A stretch of DNA of 64,000 nucleotides. Source: Polyangiaceae bacterium. Its GTDB lineage: Bacteria; Myxococcota_A; Polyangia; Polyangiales; Polyangiaceae. The translations under genes were made by a program, and so were the position numbers. The stretch spans positions 496,001 through 560,000 of the forward strand of contig JACKEA010000006.1 in NCBI GenBank assembly GCA_020633235.1. The letters are read 5' to 3'. Below, piece by piece: positions 23,534 through 33,025 of the stretch; position 1 is the first letter of the stretch; every line of letters begins with the position of its first letter. The notes under the pieces are model-generated. The model did not search any database, was not told where the DNA came from, and worked only from the letters and a program-made list of their open reading frames with translations.

Positions 23534-25294
23534 ATGTTCCTCTGCTTGGAGGATTCCCTCAAACCGACGGTGCTCCTGGTCCTCGACGACGAGACCGAGC
23601 GGACGCTGATGGTTCCGGCGCTGGCGTCCGAGGGCTGGGACGTGGCCGAAGGCCTGACGCTGGATTCGGCGCTGCAGGTGCTCTCGGAAGGGGCACAGGT
23701 CGTGGTGCTGTACGAGCGAGTGGCAGGCGGACGAGGCACCGAGCTCTTGGCGGAGCTCCATCGGCGGCCGCTGCGCGCGCCGGTCCTGTTCGTGACCCGG
23801 GAGCCGATGGATGCGGACGCGGAGAGCGAGATGCGCCGTGCCCACGGCTTGCACGAGCTGTTGCACGAGCCCCTCTCTCCGGCGGTGTTGGTTCAGCACG
23901 TTCGTCACGCGTTGAGCAGTCGCCCCGTGCCGCTGGACACCCTAGCCGAGCAGATGCACCGCCTGCGGGCGTCCTACCCACGCAAGCTCAGCCGCCCGGC
24001 GATCCCGATCCCGACGCTGCCGGGCAGGCCCACCATCTTGGTGGTGGACGACGAGCTCACGTTCTTGAACGAGGTCCGTAAGTACGGGCGCGGCTTGGCG
24101 CTCAACGTGACCACGGCCACCACCAGCGACGCTGCGCTGGAGCGCGTGCAGAGCCAGGCCATCGACGCGGTCATCGTGGATGCCCATTTGGAGCACGGTG
24201 AGAGCGGCTTCGCTCTGGCGGCCACGTTGCGGACGCTGCCGGGTTACTCGGAGCTACCCATCGGCGCGGTGTCCAGCGACGGCACCATGAAGAGCCGCAT
24301 CTCCGCCGCCCACGCGGGCGCCACCGTATTCTTGGAGAAGCCCCTCGACGAGCCGACCTTCGGCGAGGCCGTGCGGCGCTTGCTCGAGAGCGACAAGGGC
24401 GGTGAGGCCACCGTGCTAGTGGTGGACGACGACCCCTCCTTCGCTGACGCCGTACGCTCCATCTTGGAGAACCACGGCAGCAACGTGGTGTACGAGAGGA
24501 ATCCGCTTCGGCTTCTGGAAGTGCTCAGCGAGGTGCGCCCGGACGTGCTCTTGCTGGACGACGAGATGCCGGAAATGAGTGGCACGGAAGCGTGTCGCGT
24601 GTTGCGGGCGGCGGACAAGTGGCGAGACCTCGCCGTAGTGTTCGCCAGCTCGTCTACCAGCGTGGAAGATCACCTGGCGTGCTTTCGCGCCGGCGGGGAC
24701 GACTGCATCTCCAAGCCTCTACTGCCGGAGGAGCTGGTGGCGCGGGTGGGCGTTCGCATCGAGCGGGCGCGCTGGTTTCGCGAGCGGACGCAGCGCGATC
24801 CGCTGACGGGGCTCTTGTCCCGCAAGGCTCTTTCCGACGCCGTGGAGGCGCGCATCTCCGACGCCGCCCGGCGGCAGCGTCATTTGGCGATCTGCATGTT
24901 GGACGTGGACGGTTTCAAGAGCGTGAACGACGAGCACGGCCATTTGGTGGGGGATCGCGTGCTGGCCAGCTTGGGACGTCTGCTCCGGGCCCGCTTCCGC
25001 AACGTGGACCTCCGTGGCCGTTGGGGCGGGGAGGAGTTCGTCGTCGCCCTCAACGAGGAAACGGGGGATTCCGCTGCGGCGGTGGTGGCGCGCGTGCTGC
25101 GAGAGTTCGGAGAAGAGACCTTCACGGACGATGCTGGCGAGCCCTTCCGCGTGAGCTTCAGCGCGGGCGTTTCCACGTTCCCGGACGACGGTCGCGCTCT
25201 CAAACAACTCCTGCGAGTCGCCGATCAACGCATGTACGAAGCCAAGCGCTCCGGCGGTGCCCGCGCCATGGGTCCGAACGGCATCGCCGAGTAG
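23534..25294 (+). CDS. Three-receiver response regulator with GGDEF (diguanylate cyclase) domain
   Basis: 586 residues from ATG 23534 (an upstream ATG at 23462 would overlap nadC). Residues about 10-125 form a degenerate receiver: 'VLLVLDDE' is present but the phospho-acceptor strand reads 'VVVLYERVAGG' with Tyr where Asp is expected. Receiver 2 (about 155-275) has 'ILVVDDE' and 'AVIVDAHLEHG'. Receiver 3 (about 285-400) has 'VLVVDDDPSF' and 'VLLLDDEMPEMSG'. The GGDEF domain (about 415-580) has the active site 'RWGGEEF' and an I-site 'RNVD' five residues upstream, so c-di-GMP synthesis with product inhibition is predicted. No histidine kinase is adjacent. It resembles PleD with an extra receiver. 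Confidence 0.93.
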   Translation: MFLCLEDSLKPTVLLVLDDETERTLMVPALASEGWDVAEGLTLDSALQVLSEGAQVVVLYERVAGGRGTELLAELHRRPLRAPVLFVTREPMDADAESEMRRAHGLHELLHEPLSPAVLVQHVRHALSSRPVPLDTLAEQMHRLRASYPRKLSRPAIPIPTLPGRPTILVVDDELTFLNEVRKYGRGLALNVTTATTSDAALERVQSQAIDAVIVDAHLEHGESGFALAATLRTLPGYSELPIGAVSSDGTMKSRISAAHAGATVFLEKPLDEPTFGEAVRRLLESDKGGEATVLVVDDDPSFADAVRSILENHGSNVVYERNPLRLLEVLSEVRPDVLLLDDEMPEMSGTEACRVLRAADKWRDLAVVFASSSTSVEDHLACFRAGGDDCISKPLLPEELVARVGVRIERARWFRERTQRDPLTGLLSRKALSDAVEARISDAARRQRHLAICMLDVDGFKSVNDEHGHLVGDRVLASLGRLLRARFRNVDLRGRWGGEEFVVALNEETGDSAAAVVARVLREFGEETFTDDAGEPFRVSFSAGVSTFPDDGRALKQLLRVADQRMYEAKRSGGARAMGPNGIAE

Positions 25295-25429
25295 CTCTGG
25301 AGCGGACCCACCTTGGGGTTGGACGAATGAGTCCCACGCCCGGCTGGAAATGGGCCGACGTTCGTTCCGGCCGCCGAGAAATCCCAGCGGATGGATCGGG
25401 GCACGCATTTTGAAAGGCGGCGTCCCTCG

Positions 25430-27358
25430 ATGCTCCCGAACTTCGTCCGTCACGTCGTGGCCGGCGCGGCCACCTGCTGCGCGCTCCTCTCTTGGTCCTG
25501 TAGTAGCGACCCCGAAGCCCCCGAGGCCACCAGCGCGCCGCCACCGCTTTCGGTCGAAGTGGTGCGTCCAATCGAGCTGACGGACGACGCTCGCCTTCCC
25601 GAGCAGGACCCGAACTTCGCGAGCGCGGAGGTCCATGCCGATCATTTGCTGTTTCAGTACAAGGCAGCGCCAACCCCGAACTTCGAAGTGGGCAACGTCG
25701 TCGGTGGCGTGCAGGCCGGGGGCTACATCCGACGCGTGACGAGTATTGCCGTCGACGGAACGATGCTGACGGTGAGCACGGAGCCGGCCGAGCTCGTCGA
25801 GTTCATTCGCGACGGCGCCTTCCGCGTGAAGCAGCATCCGCCCGACGGTGCCTGGGCAACCGGCGACCCGATGATTGGCGGACACCAGGCTCCTCTCAGC
25901 GTCCGGGTACCGCTGCTCAAGCTGGGCAAGCCGGTGAGCTGCGCAGTTGGTTCCGATACGACCGTTGGCGGCGGCATCGCGCTGCTGGACGTGGTTCCGA
26001 TCTTCGACCTGATCGATTCGGACCTCGATCTGGCTCTCGACATCAAACCGGACCCCGTAGCTGGGCTTGGTAAGCTGGAACAGGCTCGCTTCGTGTTCAG
26101 TGCCAGTGTGGAAGCGGGCATTCAGGGTTCGTACGTGGGCAGCGCCGTTGGCACCTGCACGCTGGACATCACCAAGCTCATCGAATCCCAAATCGGCATC
26201 TCGCCGAAGCTCCAACTTCCGCCAATCGCCTTCGCCGTCGGACCCGTACCGGTGGTGATCACGCACGCCATCAAACCGACGCTGAAGCTCGACGGCAAGG
26301 TGAGCGCGACCTCCGACGGTATCCACGTCAGCTACCTGAGCCGCCACGATTTACGTGTCGGAAGTGAGTACCAGAACGGGCAGTGGCAAGGGATCTGGGA
26401 GCCGAAGCGTACGGGAAAGGTGGACGTGTCCGTGCCCTCCGGCCTGGGCTATGCGAGCGCGCAAGCGAGCTTGTGGTCCGGCCTCGAGTATGGCGCCTAT
26501 CTGTATGATCTGGCGGGCCCCAAGGTCGGGCTCGAGTCGGGCTTCACGGGGAAGGTGTCTACGAATCCCGAAACCTGCGTGTGGAACGCTACGCTACGCG
26601 GTGACATCCGAGCTTCGCTTTCGGGGTCGTTGAAGGTGCCGGTGATAGACCGAGAGATCTTCAAGGTCACCGGCTACTGGAGTCTTTTGACCGGCGAGCT
26701 CGGCGCGGCGTCCGGTGATCTGCCGAAAGCCATTTGTGAGAAGCCCGTCACGCCTCCGGACGTTCCACCGCCGCCGCCGACGGAGCCGCCGCCGCCCGGA
26801 GCACCGCCCGATGTCTTGGAGTGGTGGACGCAGAAGACGACGAAGAGCTCCAAGGGCAACGGCGGGACCAGCGACGAGAGCGCCACGACCGAGGTCTGGG
26901 TGGCGCCTTCCGGCTGGGAGCATGCCTCCGTGTCCAAGTACACCTCCGACAACGACTACGCATCCGTGTCCAAAGACTCGACGGTCGTCATCCGTTACCA
27001 GACCGGTACGGGCATGAAGACGACCACGACGACCTCGAGCTCGACCGCCACGATCCACGCCACCGGGGAGACCGTGACCAGCAACGACAGCCCGCCACCG
27101 ACGACGGAACCCTGCGCAAATGGCTGTGCCTGGTCGGGGATCGAGAAGCCTGGCTACGACTACGACCTGAAGCTGCCGAAGCCACCGTACTGCAACGTCA
27201 GCGGTGATCTGATCGGCTACGACGGTCAGACGTACACATCCACCACGACGACGTCGGGCGGCGTGACCATCACGGATACCTTCACTTGCAAGAACTGCGG
27301 CGGGAAGTCATCTGAAGGTTGCAGCTGCAGTCCTTCGAGCTCGGTCGTTTGCGAGTGA
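25430..27358 (+). CDS. Large predicted lipoprotein of unknown function
   Basis: 642 residues from ATG 25430 (13 codons after an upstream ATG). The signal ends 'CCALLSWSC' as lipobox. The mature part has a long beta-rich region of about 400 residues ('GGYIRRVTSIAVDGTMLTVS' near the N-terminus), then a Pro-rich linker ('PPPPPTEPPPPGAPP'). Next comes a Thr/Ser-rich stretch and a C-terminal Cys-rich knot ('CKNCGGKSSEGCSCSPSS'). No enzymatic motif was recognised. It may be a surface or outer-membrane structural protein. It is convergent with the 27376 lipoprotein gene and shares no obvious operon. Confidence 0.75.
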   Translation: MLPNFVRHVVAGAATCCALLSWSCSSDPEAPEATSAPPPLSVEVVRPIELTDDARLPEQDPNFASAEVHADHLLFQYKAAPTPNFEVGNVVGGVQAGGYIRRVTSIAVDGTMLTVSTEPAELVEFIRDGAFRVKQHPPDGAWATGDPMIGGHQAPLSVRVPLLKLGKPVSCAVGSDTTVGGGIALLDVVPIFDLIDSDLDLALDIKPDPVAGLGKLEQARFVFSASVEAGIQGSYVGSAVGTCTLDITKLIESQIGISPKLQLPPIAFAVGPVPVVITHAIKPTLKLDGKVSATSDGIHVSYLSRHDLRVGSEYQNGQWQGIWEPKRTGKVDVSVPSGLGYASAQASLWSGLEYGAYLYDLAGPKVGLESGFTGKVSTNPETCVWNATLRGDIRASLSGSLKVPVIDREIFKVTGYWSLLTGELGAASGDLPKAICEKPVTPPDVPPPPPTEPPPPGAPPDVLEWWTQKTTKSSKGNGGTSDESATTEVWVAPSGWEHASVSKYTSDNDYASVSKDSTVVIRYQTGTGMKTTTTTSSSTATIHATGETVTSNDSPPPTTEPCANGCAWSGIEKPGYDYDLKLPKPPYCNVSGDLIGYDGQTYTSTTTTSGGVTITDTFTCKNCGGKSSEGCSCSPSSSVVCE

Positions 27359-27375
27359 GCTGCAGTGCTGGGCGC

Positions 27376-27825
27376 TCAACGCTGGGTCAACATTGCTGCG
27401 CCTTCGTCCACGGCCAGACCGATGGGCGACAGGCAACAGCCTTCCCGCGCGGCGCCGTCACTTGCGAGCTTGAAGCGACAGTCCATGCCGTCGAAGTAGC
27501 AGCCGCGTTCCGTAGCCGGTGTCGCCGCGGAAAGCCCGGTGTTGAGCACGTGGCGCGCCTGATCCCACTGCTCCATGCTGATGAACCGCGGCGAGCCGTT
27601 GGCCTGCTCCACGCGCACGCTCTTTTCCTCCACGCGCACGTTCAGCGTCCGCACGTTGGTCCCGTATCGGCTTCCGGTCACCACTTGGAGCTCCACGTGC
27701 TTGGCGCTCTCCGGGATCGGCTGATTGGGCGCGACCTGGACCGCACTCTGGGCGGGTTTGGCCGCGCCGCAGGCGGACAAAGCGATGGCCAGGAGACCCG
27801 TCCCCAAAAATCGGCTCGAAGGCAT
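27376..27825 (-). CDS. Small predicted lipoprotein
   Basis: 149 residues from ATG 27825. The signal 'FLGTGLLAIALSACGAAKPA' has lipobox 'ALSAC'. The mature domain (about 125 residues) includes 'HVELQVVTGSRYGTNVRTL' and a short Cys-rich part ('GCYFDGMDCRF', 'EGCCLSPIG'). No family was recognised. It follows the 27860 gene on the same strand by 34 bp, so it may be the last gene of a tamA-tamB-27860-27376 transcript. Confidence 0.7.
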   Translation of the reverse strand: MPSSRFLGTGLLAIALSACGAAKPAQSAVQVAPNQPIPESAKHVELQVVTGSRYGTNVRTLNVRVEEKSVRVEQANGSPRFISMEQWDQARHVLNTGLSAATPATERGCYFDGMDCRFKLASDGAAREGCCLSPIGLAVDEGAAMLTQR

Positions 27826-27859
27826 TTGTCCCCTCCGTTGCCCCCGAGGGGGGCGGCGT

Positions 27860-28441
27860 TCACGAGGCGTCGTCGGTGGGACGGGGTTTCTTGCGGCTGA
27901 CGCCTGCCGTGAGGTCCACGGTGAAGGTGACGCGATCGGCGCTGACGGCGACGGTTCCGCCGGTGACTTCGACGGAAAAGCGGTCCAGCGGCTCCAGCCG
28001 CTCGGGAAGGATCGCGGACTTGGTCAGAGCCTGCCCGAAGCTCCACACCATCTTGGTGGCTCGCGGCGTGAGTGCCTCGTTCACCACGCCCACAAAGGCC
28101 TGATCCAGGAGTCCGGGCACGTGGGCCAGATCGCCGTCCTCGATGGTGAGCTCGAAAGCCAGCCGATGAGCGAACGAGTCGGCCTGTACCACTTTGGGCG
28201 TGAGGAGCAGCTGCAGCCGGTCAATGGTGGCCGGGATCTTCAAACCGCCGACGGCATATCGCAGCCGTCCTCGGGTCACGATGCGCACGCCCCGATCCGG
28301 CACCAACGCGATGCTCTCAGGGCGCTCCAGCTCCAACCAGCGCCGGTCCTCGTCCGTCGGGGTCATGTGGATTCGAATCGGAGTCAGCTCGTCGAAGAGC
28401 TTCTCAAGCTCGACGTGTCCAATACCCAGTGTGAGTTGCAT
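27860..28441 (-). CDS. Conserved-looking protein of unknown function downstream of tamB
   Basis: 193 residues from ATG 28441, 15 bp after tamB ends. No signal peptide or membrane helix is seen. The sequence is rich in beta-strand patterns ('RGRLRYAVGGLKIPATIDRL', 'FELTIEDGDLAHVPGLLDQ') and in the middle resembles the lipid-binding tubular modules of AsmA/DUF-type proteins, but this is weak. Its place behind tamA-tamB suggests it helps the translocation and assembly module or the lipids it handles. I do not know the family. Confidence 0.65.
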   Translation of the reverse strand: MQLTLGIGHVELEKLFDELTPIRIHMTPTDEDRRWLELERPESIALVPDRGVRIVTRGRLRYAVGGLKIPATIDRLQLLLTPKVVQADSFAHRLAFELTIEDGDLAHVPGLLDQAFVGVVNEALTPRATKMVWSFGQALTKSAILPERLEPLDRFSVEVTGGTVAVSADRVTFTVDLTAGVSRKKPRPTDDAS

Positions 28442-28456
28442 GAGACCTCTCTCTCG

Positions 28457-31400
28457 TCAGTAGCGGTAGCGCCACAGCAGCTCGAGCAAAGAGCTGCCGC
28501 GGTCGCCGAAGGTGGTAGCTAGGGACCAGCGCCGACTGAGTCGGAAATCCAAAGTGAACTGCGTTCGGTCCGGAGCCTTGCCGGGGGCGGGCTCGCCGAT
28601 GTTGTAGCCAACCTTGGCGGTGACTCGACGCGTGACCTGCACCGCGAGCTCCGGTCGTGGCTGTTGGCTGTCGCTGGTATCGATGCGGGCGGTCACGTCC
28701 ACGTCGGTCAGCCGCCGGAAGGCGGCGTTGAGACCCTTGGTGGCGATGCCGCCGCCCACGCTGGCGGCCGTGGCTGCCTTGCCACCATCGCTGCTGCTGC
28801 CCGCGCCGATCATTCCGTCCGTGCTCCCGAACAACAGCAGGGCGAGGATCTGACTCTCTCCCAACGCCGGGTCGGAGCGCAGGTGCAGATTGCCGGACTT
28901 CACGGGGCCCGAGAATTCGGCAAAGACCACCACGCCGTCTGGGGACTCCCAGCGTGCGGTGGCGACCACCGTGGGGTTCGAGACGTCACCGTCGAAGGTC
29001 ACCGTCCCGTTGACGATCTCGAACAGCTTGCCTGAGACGTCGATGCGCCCCTGTGTAAGGTGGATGGTGCCGCGGGCCGCGGCCGCCTTGGCGACGTCGA
29101 GCGTGACGGCGCCGTCGAGCTTCACTCGCGCCGTCGTGTCCTGGCGCAGCCAAACGTCGTTGCCTAACGTGACCTTCACGCGCAGCGTCGTCGGATCGGG
29201 GTTCTCCTCTTCCAGCGGCTGTAGCGGCAGCACCGTGAGCGTACCGTCGTCGTGCCGGACCCCCACCCGCACGTGCTCCGCCGGCTCCAACGACTGCACC
29301 GAGCGGGGCGTCAGGGACGGCATCTCCAGATGGAAGGAGGCGACGTCCACCTTCAAGTCGAGATCCCGAGAACCCGTGGTGCGTCCGTCCACGTGCACGC
29401 GCCCCCACATGTTGCCGAGGGAAACGCCCTGAAGCGTGAGGGGTATCTTCTCGCCCTCGTCGATCTTCGCGTTCGCGGAGAACGCGACCAGCTCGAAGCC
29501 TCGGAGGCGCGCCGATGCAGCCGCCCGCACGCGGCCCACGAGGCCTCGGGCGGAGACGTCGTCCAGGTACAGCGTCCCATCTTTCCGTGCCCGGAGCTTG
29601 CCGTGGATGGCGTGCAGCTCCTGGCCAATGGCCGGCACCTGGACCACGCCGTGGGACAGCTCCGCGCTGCCCGAGAGCGTTCGTTCGCCAGGGCCGATAC
29701 GGGCAGACAGGTCCGCGTCGATGCGGCCGTCGAGCTTGGCGACGGAGCCGCTGACCAGCGGCAGGAAGGTTCCTGCACGAAAGCTCTTGGCCTTGACTTG
29801 GGCGGAGAGCACGCGCTCGTCGTCCAGCTTGGGCAAAAGCTCCTTTTGCCAACGGATGCCCGCGTCCAGGGTCGCGTTCAGGTTTCCTCCAGGATGTGCC
29901 AAGTGCGCTTCTGCGTGCAGATCGCCATCGCCGGCCTTCATGGAAATCTCCGCCGAGCTCAGCTTCACGCGGGCCACGTGCAGCTGCCGCAGCTGCAAGC
30001 GCCCTTCGACCCGAGGGTCCGTTCCCAGCCCAGAGGCCACGATCGTCCCGCTCAGTCGACCCCGAAACTCGCGCGCGCTCAGGATCGGGATGCGATCGAG
30101 GGCATAGTTCCTCGCCGTCAGGCGCACGTCCCCGCGAAGCTCGGGCGAACGTCCGGCGAGCAGCGCGCTCCAGGATGCGCTGTAGTCACCCGTGAGGCTC
30201 ATCTCACCGTCGCCGTGCGACAACGAAACGCCCGCGTTGCCGCGACCGTCGGCGTAAGAGAGCGACGCGCGGAGCGTCGCCGGGGAGACGCGGCGGTTGG
30301 CCTTGGAGTGCAGGCCTTCTCCCTGCAGGCGCACGCTCAGCGAAGGATCGCGCAGAGTGCCCCGGAGCTTACCGTGGCCGCTCACCTTGCCGAGCAGACT
30401 TGGAGGTCGAAAGCGCGCGGGCCACGTCGACAGCTCGCGCCGAGGAAGCTCCACGTCCGCCTCGTAGCGGACCTCGGCCAGGCGCCGTGCCGCCTCATTG
30501 GGGTGCCTGAGGAGTGCGGGGAGCGGCACGTCGCCTCCGAGCTGCAACCGCAGCAACGGGCCATGCTCGTCGAGCACCTTGCCGGACAGCCGAGAGTGCT
30601 CCGGGGTGAGCTCCCCTCGGAGGTCGAGGTCGAGGCCATGGAACGCGAGCGGCTGGCGTCGGAGCGCTTCTTGTCGCGTCTCGATCTCGCCACCCTGGAC
30701 TCGCTCGGTGACTTCCAGATTGAGCGTGCGAAGCTCGAAGCGAACACGAGGGTTCGACTCGCCGAGCTTCGCGCGCAGGTCGACGAACGCTCGGCCATCG
30801 ATATCGTAGCCGATCGGGTCGGGCAACAGCCGCGCTGCCTCCGAGAGGTCGACGCTGCTGGAGACCAGCAGCTCGCCGCGCAGCTCCGCGAGCCTCAGGG
30901 CGCCGTGCTTCGGCAAAGTGAGCTTGGACGTGACCACGCTCACTCGCGCGATGTCCCCAACGGTGATCGTCGCGGAGCCGTCCACGCGATCGTCGGTCAC
31001 CGCGGCGTCCAGGTTGACGTTCGCGTCGTGCACGCCGAATGCGTCCACGCCGGTCGCGGATACCTTCACGGTGCCGTTCACCAGACCATCGTCGTCGCGA
31101 AGCTTGGCGTGGAAGGTCGCGCGTCCGCTCCCGAGTTGCTGGATGCCGAGCAAGCTACCCAGACGATCCAACCGAACGTCTTCCCCACGAACTTCGAAGT
31201 CGAAGCCCCGTGGCGCGAAGACGCCATCCGCGGAGAGCTCTCCGATCCCGCTGATGCGCACGCCCTTGGCGCGGACGCCCCCCGCGGCGGGCGTCAGCGT
31301 CCCCGCGTCGATGCGAGCACGGACGCCGTCGCCCCCCAGGATGGTGCTCACGTCCGAAACCACCACGCGGGGCGCCAGGCGCAGAGTGAAGGTGGCGTCG

Positions 31401-33025
31401 GTCTCGGGCAGCGTTCCGCCTTGGGTCTCGACGGAAACGCGCAGGCGACCTCGATCGCCGCGGACGCGCGCGTGCACTCGACGCGCGCGGCGACCCTGGA
31501 ACGCGACGTCGTGGGCCGTGAACTGCGCGCTGGCGTGGAGCGCGTCGAGGGCGCCTTCGACGTGGCCGCTACCCGACGCCGACGCCGCGGACGCCCCAGC
31601 AAACGCGATCCCCGCCCCGCTAGCTTCGAGATCCGCGGACAGCTTCGGCGGCCCACTCTTCGGGAGCGTGACGCTGCCGCTGGCTTCGCCACTCACCCGT
31701 CCCTGCGCCGTCTTCCGCAACCGTGACAGATCCGTCACGCTGCCGCTGGCATCGAAGTCGACCCGATGGGCGCCAGTCTCTCCCGCAGCGGGGACGAAGC
31801 TCGCGTCCACGTCGAGTCGCACGCCGCGCTCGTTGGCGCGCACTTCGCCACTCACGCGCCGGCCGTTGTAGTGCGCCAGCACGCCGAGGGGCGGCACGCG
31901 CGTGCCGTCCACCATGACGGACTTGGTCGTGACCCGCGCGGAGACGCTTGGCTCACCGTTCTGCTGCTGCCGCGCCGTTACGGTGCCGGCGGCGGACACC
32001 GGAGCGTCAGGAGCATCCGGGCTGAAAGCCCGGGGGTTCACCTGGCTCGCGTCGAAGCTAACGGTACCCTCGGGTGAGGAGCTCACGCGTCCCGACACCC
32101 GCGCACGCACCTGGCCGTCGCCGATGCGGGCGAGCAAGGCCCCCTCGAGATTGGGCAGCGTGCCGCTCACGCGCGCGTCCATGCCCACGCTCTGGTACAG
32201 CGGCGCGCCCAGCGCGCGACGGAGCTTGCTTGCCCGCGTGGGTGGCACGTGGACGGTGGCGCGTACACTGCCGGCGGCGTAGCTGCCTTGGGCGTCCACG
32301 TTCACGTCCCCCATTGCTCCCTGAAACAGCGCCGTGGCGTCGATGCGAGCGCTCCGCGGATCCAGCGCAAAGGTCCCCCGCACGTGCCCAGCGGGATCGA
32401 GATCTCGGAGCAAGCCTCGAGTGGCGATCCCCGCTTGGTCGACGGACGCCCGCAATCGCTCGGGCTCGTAGTGAAATGAGCCCGAGAGTCCGCTGACGCG
32501 CCCATCGAACTTCGGCGCTGATGATAGAGCCAGCGACACACGCGTGGATTCGATTCGGACCGCGTCGATGCGAACCGTGACGCTACGGCCCGTGCCACCC
32601 CCGCTGGCGCTGCGGGGCTCGAAGGCGCGTGCGATGCCGATGCGTCCGTCGGTGTCCGACACCGTGAACTCGGCCTCGGCGACGCTGGCCGTGGGCAAGT
32701 GCACGCGGATGGGACCGCTGCTGCGCCAGCTGGAAGCGAGCGCCCAGAGGTCCACCTCCGCGCTGGCGCCATGCACTTCGAGCACTTCGTGTCCGTCGGG
32801 GTCGTGCACCGTCACGCTCGCGCCTGCGATCTCGCCGCGAAGTAGCGACGTGGAGCTCAGCTCTTCGATGCGCACGCTGCCGCGGAACGTGCTCGAGAGC
32901 AGCGCGTTCACCTTGCTCAGGGCAATGCGCCGCGCCGGCGGGGTGTCGAGGTGCAACAGCAGGCCGAAAACGCTGGCCAGTAGGAACACCAGTACGAGGC
33001 CGATGGCGGCGAGCGCTCGACGCAT
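28457..33025 (-). CDS. tamB: TamB-like translocation and assembly module inner-membrane protein
   Basis: 1522 residues from ATG 33025. One N-terminal anchor (residues about 5-25, 'AIGLVLVFLLASVFGLLLHL') is followed by about 1200 residues of repetitive beta-strand sequence, as in AsmA/TamB bridge proteins. The C-terminal DUF490 domain is typical: 'GTIHLTQGRIDVSGKLFEIV' then 'GTVTFDGDVSNPTVVATARW' and 'LGESQILALLLFGS'. TamB spans the periplasm and works with TamA in outer-membrane protein or phospholipid transport. It overlaps the tamA-like gene by ATGA (33025). It is somewhat longer than the 1259-residue E. coli protein. Confidence 0.93.
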   Translation of the reverse strand: MRRALAAIGLVLVFLLASVFGLLLHLDTPPARRIALSKVNALLSSTFRGSVRIEELSSTSLLRGEIAGASVTVHDPDGHEVLEVHGASAEVDLWALASSWRSSGPIRVHLPTASVAEAEFTVSDTDGRIGIARAFEPRSASGGGTGRSVTVRIDAVRIESTRVSLALSSAPKFDGRVSGLSGSFHYEPERLRASVDQAGIATRGLLRDLDPAGHVRGTFALDPRSARIDATALFQGAMGDVNVDAQGSYAAGSVRATVHVPPTRASKLRRALGAPLYQSVGMDARVSGTLPNLEGALLARIGDGQVRARVSGRVSSSPEGTVSFDASQVNPRAFSPDAPDAPVSAAGTVTARQQQNGEPSVSARVTTKSVMVDGTRVPPLGVLAHYNGRRVSGEVRANERGVRLDVDASFVPAAGETGAHRVDFDASGSVTDLSRLRKTAQGRVSGEASGSVTLPKSGPPKLSADLEASGAGIAFAGASAASASGSGHVEGALDALHASAQFTAHDVAFQGRRARRVHARVRGDRGRLRVSVETQGGTLPETDATFTLRLAPRVVVSDVSTILGGDGVRARIDAGTLTPAAGGVRAKGVRISGIGELSADGVFAPRGFDFEVRGEDVRLDRLGSLLGIQQLGSGRATFHAKLRDDDGLVNGTVKVSATGVDAFGVHDANVNLDAAVTDDRVDGSATITVGDIARVSVVTSKLTLPKHGALRLAELRGELLVSSSVDLSEAARLLPDPIGYDIDGRAFVDLRAKLGESNPRVRFELRTLNLEVTERVQGGEIETRQEALRRQPLAFHGLDLDLRGELTPEHSRLSGKVLDEHGPLLRLQLGGDVPLPALLRHPNEAARRLAEVRYEADVELPRRELSTWPARFRPPSLLGKVSGHGKLRGTLRDPSLSVRLQGEGLHSKANRRVSPATLRASLSYADGRGNAGVSLSHGDGEMSLTGDYSASWSALLAGRSPELRGDVRLTARNYALDRIPILSAREFRGRLSGTIVASGLGTDPRVEGRLQLRQLHVARVKLSSAEISMKAGDGDLHAEAHLAHPGGNLNATLDAGIRWQKELLPKLDDERVLSAQVKAKSFRAGTFLPLVSGSVAKLDGRIDADLSARIGPGERTLSGSAELSHGVVQVPAIGQELHAIHGKLRARKDGTLYLDDVSARGLVGRVRAAASARLRGFELVAFSANAKIDEGEKIPLTLQGVSLGNMWGRVHVDGRTTGSRDLDLKVDVASFHLEMPSLTPRSVQSLEPAEHVRVGVRHDDGTLTVLPLQPLEEENPDPTTLRVKVTLGNDVWLRQDTTARVKLDGAVTLDVAKAAAARGTIHLTQGRIDVSGKLFEIVNGTVTFDGDVSNPTVVATARWESPDGVVVFAEFSGPVKSGNLHLRSDPALGESQILALLLFGSTDGMIGAGSSSDGGKAATAASVGGGIATKGLNAAFRRLTDVDVTARIDTSDSQQPRPELAVQVTRRVTAKVGYNIGEPAPGKAPDRTQFTLDFRLSRRWSLATTFGDRGSSLLELLWRYRY

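Noticed and set aside
29252..31726. An 824-residue plus-strand open frame opposite tamB
   Set aside because: It is an antisense shadow of the high-GC tamB gene. tamB has a clear family match and the antisense frame shows only biased, low-complexity sequence.
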